Notes: a model not told the origin generated them from the sequence alone. 64,000 bases of DNA from Maribacter arenosus (GCF_014610845.1 NZ_JABTCG010000003.1:591690-655689), one strand, 5' to 3'; shown: positions 35,311-45,666, numbered from the stretch's first letter. Made by a program: numbers and translations.

Positions 35311-36922
35311 CCTTAAAATGAAGAATTTTCTATTATGTTTCGGTCTGGTCTTGGCAGGCATCAGTTTAATAAGCTCTTGTAAAACCGAGAAAAAGGAAGC
35401 TGCTACAGTAGCACAGAAAGTTCCGTCAAGCGATGAAGAAGAAATGTATCGCCCCAATTTCCATTTCTCACCAAAAAAGGGATGGATGAACGACCCCAAT
35501 GGTATGTTCTATTATAATGGTTATTATCATCTTTATTTCCAACATTACCCAGACGGCAATACTTGGGGGCCAATGCATTGGGGTCATGCCATCAGTACAG
35601 ATATGATTAGTTGGAAAGAACAGCCAATTGCCTTATATCCCGACGAATTAGGATTTATATTTTCTGGCAGTGCAGTGGTCGACGTAGAAAACACATCTGG
35701 TTTTTCAGTAGAGAGTAAGACTCCCGTTATCGCAATGTTTACCCATCACGATATGGAGGCCGATAAGGCTGGTGAAATCATTGACGAAACACAATCCATT
35801 GCATATTCTTTGGATGAGGGACTTTCATTTACCAAATACGAGGGAAACCCGGTAATTAAGAATCCCAATATTCCCGATTTCAGGGATCCCAAAGTCATTT
35901 GGGACGAGAATCGAAAACAATGGACAATGGTGCTGGCCGCTGGTCAGGAAATCATGTTCTATGCTTCAAAGGATTTAAAAACCTGGAAATTACTATCCAC
36001 TTTTGGAGAAGGCATTGGTAACCATGACGGTGTTTGGGAATGTCCTGATTTATTTCCATTACCTGTCAAAGGAACCGATGAAACCAAATGGGTATTGTTC
36101 GTTAGCATTAACCCAGGTGGCCCTAACAGTGGTTCTGCCACACAGTATTTTGTAGGCGATTTTGATGGAAAGACATTTACTATTGATAAGAATTTTCAAA
36201 ATGAACTAGCGAAGGAACACAGTTTTTGGGTAGACCATGGGCGTGATAACTATGCAGGTGTTACCTGGTCGAATGTAACCACGGCAGAGGGAGGCAAATT
36301 ATTCATAGGATGGATGTCGAATTGGCTCTATGCCAACGAAGTACCCACGGAGAAGTGGCGGAGTACTAGTACCATAGCGCGAGAACTGGGATTGATCAAG
36401 GGAACCAAAACATATCAATTGATATCCAATCCAGTAAAGGAACTTAATCGTTACCGCGCACAGAAATTTATTGTTACGGACATTTCGGTAGAAGGAGAAA
36501 CCGTTTTGACCACCTCCAAAACCGTTAGTCTATCGATGACCGAAATCAATTTCGAAATTCCCGATGTCGCAGAAGAAGGGTATACGTTTATCCTATCTAA
36601 CAGTCAAGGAGATGAGTTGACTTTTGGGTACGACGCAACCGAAAAAGAGTTTTTTGTAGACCGAAACAAATCGGGTAAAACCGATTTCTCCGATAAGTTT
36701 ACCGATAGAATAGCAAAAGCTCCGAGAATGGAAAGTTCATCGAAATTGACCGGAAAAATATTGTTGGATAAGACCTCTATTGAATTGTTCTATGATAATG
36801 GTCAAACGGTGATGACCGAAATTTTCTTTCCTAATGCACCTTTTGAAACATTATCCATAGAATCGGATAACGAAAAATTCACAATCAACAATCTCGAAAT
36901 ACATGAATTAAACTTTAACTAA
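35294..36922 (+). CDS. GH32 lipoprotein (levanase/inulinase/exo-fructosidase)
   Basis: A 542-aa fructan hydrolase. A type II signal ends at Cys29 (GISLISSCK); a start at 35318 (MKNFLLCF) is equally possible. The five-bladed propeller carries the GH32 triad: nucleophile Asp67 in WMNDPNG, transition-state Asp198 in FRDP, and acid/base Glu249 in WECPDLF. A C-terminal beta-sandwich runs from about 390 to 542. It overlaps the porter gene by 17 bp and precedes SusC by 11 bp. As a lipoprotein it probably acts at the outer membrane or periplasm. Linkage preference (beta-2,1 or beta-2,6) cannot be told from sequence. Confidence 0.93.
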   Translation: MKKKYSLKMKNFLLCFGLVLAGISLISSCKTEKKEAATVAQKVPSSDEEEMYRPNFHFSPKKGWMNDPNGMFYYNGYYHLYFQHYPDGNTWGPMHWGHAISTDMISWKEQPIALYPDELGFIFSGSAVVDVENTSGFSVESKTPVIAMFTHHDMEADKAGEIIDETQSIAYSLDEGLSFTKYEGNPVIKNPNIPDFRDPKVIWDENRKQWTMVLAAGQEIMFYASKDLKTWKLLSTFGEGIGNHDGVWECPDLFPLPVKGTDETKWVLFVSINPGGPNSGSATQYFVGDFDGKTFTIDKNFQNELAKEHSFWVDHGRDNYAGVTWSNVTTAEGGKLFIGWMSNWLYANEVPTEKWRSTSTIARELGLIKGTKTYQLISNPVKELNRYRAQKFIVTDISVEGETVLTTSKTVSLSMTEINFEIPDVAEEGYTFILSNSQGDELTFGYDATEKEFFVDRNKSGKTDFSDKFTDRIAKAPRMESSSKLTGKILLDKTSIELFYDNGQTVMTEIFFPNAPFETLSIESDNEKFTINNLEIHELNFN

Positions 36923-36933
36923 ATTACTCAATT

Positions 36934-39900
36934 ATGAAAGTAAAACTCTTATTCTTATTACTAACTTTTGTCCCAATAGGTCTACTTGCCCAAGGACAAA
37001 TAACAGGTACGGTTACGGCTGCCGAAGATGGTATGCCACTTCCTGGGGCCTCTGTGGTCATCAAAGGAACAACAACGGGTACTACCTCTGATTTTGATGG
37101 TAATTATACCTTGGATAATGTGGCTTCCGATGCCACTCTTATATTTAGTTATATAGGCTTTTTAAAGGCTGAAGTAGCAGTAAACGGACAATCGGTTGTG
37201 AATTTGGCAATGCAGGAAGACGCACAACAATTGGAAGAAATCGTGTTAACGGGTTATTCTACGGAGCGTAAGGTTGATTTGACAGGTGCAGTTACCGTAG
37301 TTGATGTAGCGCCCATCGAGGGTCAGAGCCTTAGCTCAGGTAATGCTATGCAAGCTTTACAGGGTCGTGTTCCAGGTCTATTTATCGAAAAATCAGGTGA
37401 TCCAACAGGGCTGAACAGTAGAATTTTGATTCGGGGTATTACCACTTTGGGTAACAATGATCCCCTTTATGTTATTGATGGTGTTCCTACCAAGCGGCAG
37501 GAAGTTTTTGCTTCGCTTAATCCCGAGGCCATAGAATCCATTCAAGTACTGAAAGATGCCTCTGCTTCCTCTATATATGGGTCAAGAGCTGCAAATGGTG
37601 TCATTGTTGTAAGTACCAAAAGTGGTGCAAAAGAGGAACGTATTTCCGTGACCATAAATTCAAACCTCTCAGTTCAATCAGAAAGAAAACAACGATACGA
37701 TATGCTTAATGCCCAGCAACGCGGTGAGGCTTTATGGAGAGCTTCGGTAAACGATGGAGCAGATCCCAATGGGGGCTATGGAGAGATTTATAATTTCGAT
37801 TGGAACGGTGATTACACCAGTCCGGTACTCAATGGAGTTACAGTTCAACCTTATGTAGGGGGCAATACGGATGTCCCGGCCGGGGACACAAATTGGCAAG
37901 ACGAGGTTTACGAAACGGGATATGTCTTTAACAATGAGGTAACGGTTTCTGCAAGTTCGGATAAATCCTCTCTTTTGGTCAATTTAGGATATTTAAAAAA
38001 TACAGGTATGTTAAAATACACTGGTTATGACAGATATACCGCTAAAATCAATGGTTCGACTAATCTATTCAACGACAAATTAAAGTTTGGCGTTAATACC
38101 CAGTTTTCTACATCCAATGAAACCTTGGTCGCCAGCGACGTCGGTGGAGCTCCAACAACCGGATTAGCAATAACTTTGGCGCCCACTATTCCACTTTACG
38201 ATAGCAATGGCGAATTTGGAGGACCTTTGGGGGCCGGATATTCAGACAGGAACAACCCCGTGCTGATGCAATATTTGAACCGTTGGGACAATGCCACTAA
38301 GAATAATTTCTTTGGTAATGTGTATGCAGAATTAGAGGTTTTGGACAATCTTACATTCCGTTCTAGCTTGGGTATTGACTTCAGCGACTATAAGAAGAAA
38401 AATATCGAGCCAAAAGTTTTTAACGGTTTTGTAACTCGAAGTAATAACAGGCTGATATTTGATACTAATAAGTTTACCACATTGACTTTCTCGAATACCT
38501 TGAATTATAAACTAGAAATTGGCAAACATCGATTTGGAGCTTTATTGGGGATTGAATCAATACGTGAAGATTTTGATACTATATTTTCCCAAGCTGACGA
38601 TTTTGCTGTGGAGCAAGAATCCTATTTTGTACTTTCAGCGGCAACAGGATCGCGAACAACAAATGGGATATCAACCCAATATAGCCTAGCATCGCAATTT
38701 GGTAAATTGAATTATTCCTTCGATAATAAGTATTTGGCCTCCTTTACAGTTCGTAGGGATGGTTCCTCAAGGTTTGGTGCCAACAACCGATACGGAATTT
38801 TTCCTGCCGCTACTTTGGGTTGGAGAATAAGTCAGGAAGAATTTTTAAAGGACAACGATATTCTTTCCGAATTAAAGCTAAGAGGTGGCTATGGTGAAGT
38901 GGGAAATCAGGAAATTGGTAATACAGCTCGTTTTGGTTTGTATGAATCCCGATATGGTCAAAACCAGGCCGAATTAACAGGGGGATTCTTCGAGATTTAT
39001 TATAATGTTGGTACGGCCTACGACATCAACGGTAACAATACGGGTACTTTGCCTTCGGGATTTGTATCGACACAAGCCCCTAACCCAGACCTAAAATGGG
39101 AAACCACAAAGGAATGGAACTATGGTATAGATTTCGGATTTTTGAATAACAAAATAAGTGGTTCCTTTGACTATTTTACAAGAGAGACAACGGATATCTT
39201 GACCACTCCACCTATTGCATCGGTTATTGGCGAGGGTCAGCAGCGTGTTTTGAATGGTGCGGCAACATCGACAAAAGGTTGGGAACTTGCTTTAGGATAT
39301 TCCAATGTATGGGTTAACGGGCTTTCTTTTGGTATTTCTACCAATTTTGGTTCTTTTAAGGATGAGATTACATTTCTTCCAGAAGAAGTTAGGGCGGCCT
39401 TTCCCGGAACCGCACAGAACTCGATTTTAGGACAATCCCAATCCGCCGTTTTTGGTTATCGTACTGACGGACTTTTTCAGAGTCAAGCAGATGTTGATTC
39501 GCATCCTACGGGTGGTGTACAGACTGGTAACGCCAGGCCTGGGGGAATTAAAATCGTTGACTTGAACAATGACGGTGTTATTGATAGCGATGATCGGGAT
39601 TTTATTGGTAATACGTTACCTGATTTAGAGTATGGTGTACGAATAGATCTTGGTTACAAGAACTTTGATTTTTCTGTTTTCGGCTCAGGAGTAGCTGGAC
39701 GAATCGGGGTTGATTCTTACATCTTTTGGAACAACTATGTACAAGGAAGGGATAATGCAGGCTTAGGGGTGCTGAATGCTTGGAACCCTCTGAATACCAG
39801 TTCAGATATACCATCACTTTCCCTAGTCAATAATTTTACCGATAATTCCGATTATCTCTTTAGAAACAACTCTTATTTTAAGATTAGAAATATGCAGGTC

Positions 39901-40089
39901 GGTTATTCATTGCCAACGGATATCATAAGCAAAATCGGAGGAATGACAGGATTAAGAATTTACCTTCAAGGGGAGAACTTGTTCTGGTTCACTCCCCAAG
40001 GTTATATTGGTTCTGATCCAGAGCGCATTGATGTAAATAGGATTCCAGTTCCTACGGTATATTCTATCGGACTTAACGTAAACTTCTAA
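36934..40089 (+). CDS. SusC-like TonB-dependent outer-membrane transporter
   Basis: A 1051-aa receptor. The signal peptide ends at LLAQG. A carboxypeptidase-like N-terminal extension follows (GQITGTVTAAEDGMPLPGASVVIKGT, about 20-100). The TonB-box region EEIVLTGYSTERKVDLTGAV comes next, then the plug (NAMQALQGRVPGLFIEKS, IRGITTLGNNDPLYVIDGVP, DASASSIYGSRAANGVIVV) and a 22-strand barrel ending in NF. It pairs with the SusD gene 17 bp downstream to import fructo-oligosaccharides, powered by TonB-ExbBD. Motifs fit the SusC/RagA family throughout, with no truncation. Confidence 0.95.
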   Translation: MKVKLLFLLLTFVPIGLLAQGQITGTVTAAEDGMPLPGASVVIKGTTTGTTSDFDGNYTLDNVASDATLIFSYIGFLKAEVAVNGQSVVNLAMQEDAQQLEEIVLTGYSTERKVDLTGAVTVVDVAPIEGQSLSSGNAMQALQGRVPGLFIEKSGDPTGLNSRILIRGITTLGNNDPLYVIDGVPTKRQEVFASLNPEAIESIQVLKDASASSIYGSRAANGVIVVSTKSGAKEERISVTINSNLSVQSERKQRYDMLNAQQRGEALWRASVNDGADPNGGYGEIYNFDWNGDYTSPVLNGVTVQPYVGGNTDVPAGDTNWQDEVYETGYVFNNEVTVSASSDKSSLLVNLGYLKNTGMLKYTGYDRYTAKINGSTNLFNDKLKFGVNTQFSTSNETLVASDVGGAPTTGLAITLAPTIPLYDSNGEFGGPLGAGYSDRNNPVLMQYLNRWDNATKNNFFGNVYAELEVLDNLTFRSSLGIDFSDYKKKNIEPKVFNGFVTRSNNRLIFDTNKFTTLTFSNTLNYKLEIGKHRFGALLGIESIREDFDTIFSQADDFAVEQESYFVLSAATGSRTTNGISTQYSLASQFGKLNYSFDNKYLASFTVRRDGSSRFGANNRYGIFPAATLGWRISQEEFLKDNDILSELKLRGGYGEVGNQEIGNTARFGLYESRYGQNQAELTGGFFEIYYNVGTAYDINGNNTGTLPSGFVSTQAPNPDLKWETTKEWNYGIDFGFLNNKISGSFDYFTRETTDILTTPPIASVIGEGQQRVLNGAATSTKGWELALGYSNVWVNGLSFGISTNFGSFKDEITFLPEEVRAAFPGTAQNSILGQSQSAVFGYRTDGLFQSQADVDSHPTGGVQTGNARPGGIKIVDLNNDGVIDSDDRDFIGNTLPDLEYGVRIDLGYKNFDFSVFGSGVAGRIGVDSYIFWNNYVQGRDNAGLGVLNAWNPLNTSSDIPSLSLVNNFTDNSDYLFRNNSYFKIRNMQVGYSLPTDIISKIGGMTGLRIYLQGENLFWFTPQGYIGSDPERIDVNRIPVPTVYSIGLNVNF

Positions 40090-40106
40090 TTAAAAAATTG
40101 TAAATC

Positions 40107-41849
40107 ATGAAAAAATATAAACTAATTGCAATAGGAATTTGGGCTGGATTGTTTTTCGCATCCTGTTCTGACGAATATTTGGAATATGAACCGGAAGGTG
40201 TATTATCCAGTGAAAATGTGGCAACCGCAGAAAATGCCGAAGCGCTGGTTATTGCTGCATATGCAGGGATTGCTAACGATGAGATGATCGGGCCATTGAC
40301 CCATCAATGGGTGTATGGTAGTGTACGCTCGGATGATGCCTACAAAGGGGGAGGTGGTCGAGGTGATGTCGATGTAGTCGACAAATATGAACAGTATAAC
40401 CTCACTATTGCTGATATGGGCGATTGGATGGCACCAAGAACATGGACAGATTTCTACAAAGCGATTTCAAGGGCCAATTTTGCATTGTCAGTGATAAATG
40501 ATATTCCCGATGCGGATTATGCCGAAAAAACGTTACGCCAGGCAGAACTTCGTTTTCTTAGGGCGCATTCCCATTTTATGCTCAAGTTGATTTTCAAGAA
40601 GATTCCCTACATCACTGAAGAATTGACCCAAGAGGAAATAGCACAGGTTACAAATGATGTTGATAACGATGTGCTATGGAATACCATAGCCGAAGATTTT
40701 CTGTTTGCCTACAACAATCTTCCCCAGGCTCAAGATCAGGTAGGTAGGGCAGACCGAAATGCCGCCGCTGCTTATTTGGCAAAATTACGTCTTTATCAAG
40801 CATATGAGCAAAATGATCAGCATCAAGTGGTTAATATCAACACAACGCTTCTTCAAGAGGTCATTGACTATGCTGATGATGTAACAGGGAGCTTACAACC
40901 TGATTATGGGGAAAATTTTCTGGATGGTTTTGATAATGGGCCTGAATCGATTTGGGCAGCACAGTTTTCAATTAATGATGGAACAACCGTTGGAAGGGTA
41001 AGTTTTGTTACCGGATTAAATTCTCCACATGGTACTGGACTGTACGGCTGTTGTGGTTTTCATTTAGCAAGTCAGAATATGGTGAATGCATTTAAGACCG
41101 ATCCAAATGGGCTTCCCTTACTGGACACCTTTAACGATACTGATATTTTTACAAACGTCGATGGAAATGGGGAGACACCTCCAGATACCGGGTTGACGTT
41201 AGATCCCCGTATCGATCATACAGTGGGTATACCAGGTAGGCCATATAAATATAGAAATACGTTAAATGAGACGGGGGACATGGTCTATAATTTTAGCTGG
41301 GCAAGGGACCCCGGAGTGTATGGGTATTTCGGAAACATGAAAGAACAGCAGGCTCCCGATTGTTCATGTTACGTAAAAGAAGGGCCTTTTGTAGGCACTT
41401 CTAAGAATGTTGATTTTATTCGTTACGCTGACGTATTGTTGTTTAAAGCAGAAGCTTTGATTCAATTGGATAGATGGGACGAAGCCCTTCCTTTGATCAA
41501 CCAAATACGTAACCGTGCCGCTAACAGTACGCAACGTCCTTTGGATGCTGGTGCTACTGATATTTACAATTTAGGCACCTATACCACATTTCCAAACAAG
41601 GAGTTTGCATGGAACGCTTTAATGTTCGAAAGAAGATTGGAATTTGCGATGGAGGGACATCGTTGGTATGATTTGGTTCGTTGGGGAATTGCTGCCGAAA
41701 CCTTAAATGCATATTTGGCCGAAGAAAAAACGAAAAGGGACTTTTTAGCCAATGCGCAATTTACAGCAGGCAGGGATGAGTATTATCCTATCCCACAACG
41801 GGAAATAGATTTTACGGGTGGTCTTTATGTCCAAAACCCCGGATATTAG
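40107..41849 (+). CDS. SusD-like surface glycan-binding lipoprotein
   Basis: A 580-aa SusD/RagB family lipoprotein. The lipobox ends at Cys20 (GLFFASCSDEYLEYEPEG), with the acidic residues of a surface export signal. Tetratricopeptide-like helices are visible (ARANFALSVINDIPDADYAEKTLRQAELRFLRAHSHFMLKLIF). The C-terminal family signature is DVLLFKAEALIQLDRWDEALPLINQIRNRA ... EFAWNALMFERRLEFAMEGHRWYDLVRWG. It forms the lid of the SusC channel and captures fructan at the cell surface. A terminator with the tandem GAGTTAGTT element follows. Confidence 0.95.
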   Translation: MKKYKLIAIGIWAGLFFASCSDEYLEYEPEGVLSSENVATAENAEALVIAAYAGIANDEMIGPLTHQWVYGSVRSDDAYKGGGGRGDVDVVDKYEQYNLTIADMGDWMAPRTWTDFYKAISRANFALSVINDIPDADYAEKTLRQAELRFLRAHSHFMLKLIFKKIPYITEELTQEEIAQVTNDVDNDVLWNTIAEDFLFAYNNLPQAQDQVGRADRNAAAAYLAKLRLYQAYEQNDQHQVVNINTTLLQEVIDYADDVTGSLQPDYGENFLDGFDNGPESIWAAQFSINDGTTVGRVSFVTGLNSPHGTGLYGCCGFHLASQNMVNAFKTDPNGLPLLDTFNDTDIFTNVDGNGETPPDTGLTLDPRIDHTVGIPGRPYKYRNTLNETGDMVYNFSWARDPGVYGYFGNMKEQQAPDCSCYVKEGPFVGTSKNVDFIRYADVLLFKAEALIQLDRWDEALPLINQIRNRAANSTQRPLDAGATDIYNLGTYTTFPNKEFAWNALMFERRLEFAMEGHRWYDLVRWGIAAETLNAYLAEEKTKRDFLANAQFTAGRDEYYPIPQREIDFTGGLYVQNPGY

Positions 41850-41882
41850 ACTACTCCCTTATTTATGAAAATTCAGTGATCT

Positions 41883-41935
41883 GAGTTAGTTTGAGTTAGT
41901 TTTTTTAAAAACCCGGGTGTAAAAGCCCGGGTTTA
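41883..41935 (+). terminator. GAGTTAGTT element and terminator after SusD gene
   Basis: GAGTTAGTTTGAGTTAGTT at 41883-41901 is identical to the element at 11681-11699. It is followed by AACCCGGG-TGTAAAAG-CCCGGGTT (41910-41933) with a T-rich tail. It partly or fully separates the transcript ending with SusD from the second GH32 gene. Confidence 0.85.
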
Positions 41936-42077
41936 CATTTAGTAATCAAGTAAGCGCATTAATACATATTGTGTAATTGAAAAAAATATAATCAAGTTTA
42001 TAAAGTAGTAAAGTAGAACGAAGTGCTGGCTATGAGCTAATTGTAAATTTTTTTATTCAGATAATTTAAATGATTTT

Positions 42078-43751
42078 ATGAAAAATACACTTTTACTGTC
42101 ATTTATGGTCTGTGGAATATATCTATCCGCACAGGATACTCTACAACACCTTACTTTTGACATAGACAAAAAATACCTTAATCTTCCTATTCAAATGTTA
42201 GAAGATAGAAACCAAATGACCTTTACCTCGGGTGATGAATTGGTCAGGTATTTCGATATTCGCATCAGCAATGGTGAACCGGACTATTGGGTATTTGCCG
42301 ATGTATCTGCATTTAAAGGCAAAAAGATAATAGTTGAATATCCGAAGTCCATCACAGGTCTTTCTAAAATATACCAATCTGATATCTGGGCCGGCCAAGA
42401 TAGTGTTTACCGGGAAACCAATCGTCCTCAAATTCATTTTTCCAGCCGAAGAGGTTGGAATAACGACCCAAATGGTTTGGTGTATTACGATAGTGAATAC
42501 CACCTATTTTACCAACATAATCCTTACGAAACCCATTGGGGCAATATGCATTGGGGACATGCCGTAAGTAAGGATTTATTGCATTGGGAAGAGTTGGGTG
42601 AAGTTTTATATCCAGATGAACTCGGAGCGATGTTTTCCGGAACTGCGGCCATTGACCATAAGAATACGGCGGGCTTTCAAAAAGGAGATAAACCTGCTTT
42701 GGTGGCTGCTTACACTGCTCATAAAGATCTAGGTGAAGGGAAAGGTGCCTTGGAAACACAGTGTATTGCCTATAGTAACGACGGTGGGCGAACTTTCACA
42801 AAATACGAAGGTAATCCGGTCATCGATAGCAAGGCTAAATGGAATAGTTCTAACACCCGTGACCCGAAGATTTTCTGGTATGAACCCACCCAAAAATGGG
42901 TAATGGTACTTTTTGAAAAGGATGGACATTCCTTTTACAATTCTGATGATTTTAAAGAATGGACGTACCAAAGCCATATCGTTGGTTTTTGGGAATGCCC
43001 GGAATTATTTGAGTTACCAATTGATGGGGATAAGAACAACACAAAATGGGTAATATATGGGGCCTCAGGCACCTATATGGTAGGTGATTTTGATGGCATA
43101 AAATTCACGCCAACTTCTGGAAAACATCAATATGTACACGGTCAATTGTATGCTGCACAGACATACAACAATATTCCTGCCGCTGATGGAAGGCGCATTC
43201 AATTGGGCTGGGGACAAGATATGTGGCACAAAGGAATGCCGTTCAGTCAACTCATGCTTTTTCCTACTGAACTCACTCTAAGGACTACGATAAATGGTGT
43301 TAGATTATTTAACGAGCCAATAAAGGAAATTGAACAATTACATAAAAAAAGCTATTCCTGGAAAAATCTAACAACTCAAGGCGCAAATGAAAACCTTAAA
43401 ACTATTGATGGAGATATTTTTCACATCAAGATGAAAGTAACCATCAATGATGGCACAAGGTTTAATTTTCTTTATCATGGGAATAGTATTGTAGAATATG
43501 ATATGAATTTCAATACCCTAAATGATGCTTTTTATGAAAATGGTGATGCAGGAAGTCGTAGCATTGGATTGGAGATATTAATAGATCGGACATCGGTTGA
43601 GATATTCGCCGATGGTGGTGCCTTTACAGTAGTGAGCTCTCTTAAAGAAGCCAAAACTAACGGCGGATTGGCGTTTTTAGAAAATAAGAATATTAAGATC
43701 CATTCTTTAGAAGTCCATCAGCTGAATTCCATATGGGAAAACGCTGAATAA
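42078..43751 (+). CDS. GH32 enzyme with N-terminal DUF4980 domain (levanase-like)
   Basis: A 557-aa GH32 enzyme with a type I signal peptide (MKNTLLLSFMVCGIYLSAQD) and no lipobox. Residues about 22-110 form an extra beta domain of the DUF4980 type known from Bacteroides levanases. The propeller has Asp130 in WNNDPNG, Asp262 in TRDPK and Glu306 in FWECPELF. The first motif is WNNDPNG instead of the common WMNDPNG. A beta-sandwich ends the protein. Being non-lipidated, it is probably periplasmic and complements the lipidated GH32 upstream. It begins 228 bp after SusD, behind a terminator, so may have its own promoter. Confidence 0.93.
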   Translation: MKNTLLLSFMVCGIYLSAQDTLQHLTFDIDKKYLNLPIQMLEDRNQMTFTSGDELVRYFDIRISNGEPDYWVFADVSAFKGKKIIVEYPKSITGLSKIYQSDIWAGQDSVYRETNRPQIHFSSRRGWNNDPNGLVYYDSEYHLFYQHNPYETHWGNMHWGHAVSKDLLHWEELGEVLYPDELGAMFSGTAAIDHKNTAGFQKGDKPALVAAYTAHKDLGEGKGALETQCIAYSNDGGRTFTKYEGNPVIDSKAKWNSSNTRDPKIFWYEPTQKWVMVLFEKDGHSFYNSDDFKEWTYQSHIVGFWECPELFELPIDGDKNNTKWVIYGASGTYMVGDFDGIKFTPTSGKHQYVHGQLYAAQTYNNIPAADGRRIQLGWGQDMWHKGMPFSQLMLFPTELTLRTTINGVRLFNEPIKEIEQLHKKSYSWKNLTTQGANENLKTIDGDIFHIKMKVTINDGTRFNFLYHGNSIVEYDMNFNTLNDAFYENGDAGSRSIGLEILIDRTSVEIFADGGAFTVVSSLKEAKTNGGLAFLENKNIKIHSLEVHQLNSIWENAE

Positions 43752-43867
43752 AGAAGAACTATTAGTTAAAAATGGCCTTAAAAAAATAATACTAGTTAGC
43801 GGATTCGATTAAATAAGGCTTCGGGCCTGCTATTTTAATTTTTGAAATTGTTATTTATCCATATAAA

Positions 43868-44758
43868 ATGAAGGAAAACATAAAAGCAGTTGGTTTTGGC
43901 GAAGTTTTAATTGACAATTTCCCCACGCAATCAAAAATTGGGGGTGCACCCTTGAATGTTTCAGGTAGATTGCAGGCTTTTGGAGTTGACGTTTCACTTA
44001 TTAGTAGTGTTGGCGATGATTCGCAAGGAAAGAAGATCAAAAGTTATCTCAAAAATATCGGGTTAGACTTATCGGGAATACAAGTAAACAAAAATTATCC
44101 AACAGGGGAAGTGAATGTGATTTTGAACGATAAGGGTGTCGCTTCTTATGACATTTCCTATCCCGTTGCTTGGGATAAAATTCAATTAGCAAAACTAGAT
44201 ATAGCAAGGGTACAAAAATCGGATGTTTTTTTGTTCGGAAGTTTGGTCTGTCGAGACAAAGTATCCCAAAACACCTTGAAGGAGCTTTTAAAACATGCCA
44301 CTTATAAGGTTTTCGATGTTAATCTAAGAGTACCCCACTATACCAAAGAATTACTTCTAGAACTCATGAAAGAAGCAGACTTCATAAAATTCAATGACGA
44401 TGAATTATATGAAATTGCAGGGTATCTAGGATGCAAATACCTTTCTATGGAACAAATAATTGTATTTATCGCTAAAGCTACAAATACCAAAACAGTATGC
44501 GTTACCAAAGGGGCTTTTGGGGCTGTGCTATTTAAAGATGGGAAGTTTTATTATAATAGTGGTTTTCGAATTAAAGTATTGGATACTGTCGGATCTGGAG
44601 ACTCGTTTTTAGCATCCATAATTTATAAATTGTTCAATGACGAAGAACCACAAGAGGCCATCGATTTTGGATGTGCTGTTGGGGCAATGGTAGCTTGTAG
44701 TAAAGGGGCGAATCCCATTCTAACTAAACAGAAAATAGCCAAGTTTATGAATCCTTAG
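43868..44758 (+). CDS. PfkB-family fructokinase
   Basis: A 296-aa cytoplasmic sugar kinase. Motifs are GGAPLNVSGRLQAFGVDVSLISSVGDDSQG (substrate-binding and first signature) and VLDTVGSGDSFLASIIYKLF with the catalytic Asp in GSGDSF. ATP-binding residues lie around VTKGAFGAVLF. It phosphorylates fructose released by the GH32 enzymes to fructose-6-phosphate, feeding glycolysis. It lies 116 bp after the second GH32 gene. Fructokinase is favoured over other PfkB kinases because of the fructan context. Confidence 0.88.
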   Translation: MKENIKAVGFGEVLIDNFPTQSKIGGAPLNVSGRLQAFGVDVSLISSVGDDSQGKKIKSYLKNIGLDLSGIQVNKNYPTGEVNVILNDKGVASYDISYPVAWDKIQLAKLDIARVQKSDVFLFGSLVCRDKVSQNTLKELLKHATYKVFDVNLRVPHYTKELLLELMKEADFIKFNDDELYEIAGYLGCKYLSMEQIIVFIAKATNTKTVCVTKGAFGAVLFKDGKFYYNSGFRIKVLDTVGSGDSFLASIIYKLFNDEEPQEAIDFGCAVGAMVACSKGANPILTKQKIAKFMNP

Positions 44759-44862
44759 GTATGGGTTTAAGTATTTAGAAAAAATTTATCTGTTTAAATT
44801 TGTTTTATTTCGGTTATAAAATCTGATTAGCCCAAAGTCAAATTAGGATTTACATTTTTTGG

Positions 44863-45666
44863 ATGAAGTATAAAATTCTATGTTCTGATTTGGATGGTAC
44901 GTTGCTCTCCTCGATGAGTGATGTATCTGATTTTACTATATCGGAAATTTCTAGAATAAAGCAATATCTTAAGGTGGTCCTGGTCTCAGCCAGAATGCCA
45001 ACGGCAATCACCTACTTACAAGAACGAATGGGACTTAAAAATGAGCCCATAATATGTTATAACGGGGCCCTGGTCATGGAAGGAAAGAATGAAATTTCTT
45101 CGATTGTTATAGGGTTGGAACTCGTTAAGGATATTTACAAAATAGCCAAAGAGCTCGGTATTAAGATAGGACTTTATCATGGTAATGAGTGGTATGCAGA
45201 GGAAAACACGGAAGTAATTCAAAAAGAAATTCTATATACCAAAACCTGTCCTTTTTTTAGGCCTGTCCCGGATACTTTAAATAAATGGGAAGAGATAAAA
45301 TTAGGAGCACATAAACTGATGCTTATGGGTAGAATGGAATCAATCGATTTAATCTATGAAGAACTTCGTAAGGCATTTGATGCACAGGTAATAATGTACC
45401 GTTCGAACGAAGAACTAATTGAAGTTGCACCACAACATACTTCAAAACTTATGGGTATTCAAAAGTTGTTAAAGCCTAATCAAACTATGGATGACATCAT
45501 TGCTTTCGGAGACAATTACAATGATATTGAAATGCTACGTGGAGTTGGTTATGCTGTGGCTGTCGGGAATGCGAGAGATGAAGTAAAAGCAATTTCAGAT
45601 TACATAACATTGAACAATACGGAGGATGGAGTCGCTTATTTCATTAGTCAATATTTAAACACTTGA
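44863..45666 (+). CDS. HAD-IIB (Cof-type) sugar phosphatase
   Basis: A 267-aa hydrolase. Motif I is DLDGTLL (residues 8-14, nucleophile Asp8 and Asp10), motif II is VLVSARMP, and motifs III/IV are KLMGIQKLL and FGDNYNDIEML. The C2 cap domain occupies about 85-190. Members dephosphorylate sugar phosphates and related metabolites. As the last gene of the fructan locus it may drain an excess or misphosphorylated sugar phosphate. That role is inferred from position; the family call is firm. Confidence 0.87.
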   Translation: MKYKILCSDLDGTLLSSMSDVSDFTISEISRIKQYLKVVLVSARMPTAITYLQERMGLKNEPIICYNGALVMEGKNEISSIVIGLELVKDIYKIAKELGIKIGLYHGNEWYAEENTEVIQKEILYTKTCPFFRPVPDTLNKWEEIKLGAHKLMLMGRMESIDLIYEELRKAFDAQVIMYRSNEELIEVAPQHTSKLMGIQKLLKPNQTMDDIIAFGDNYNDIEMLRGVGYAVAVGNARDEVKAISDYITLNNTEDGVAYFISQYLNT

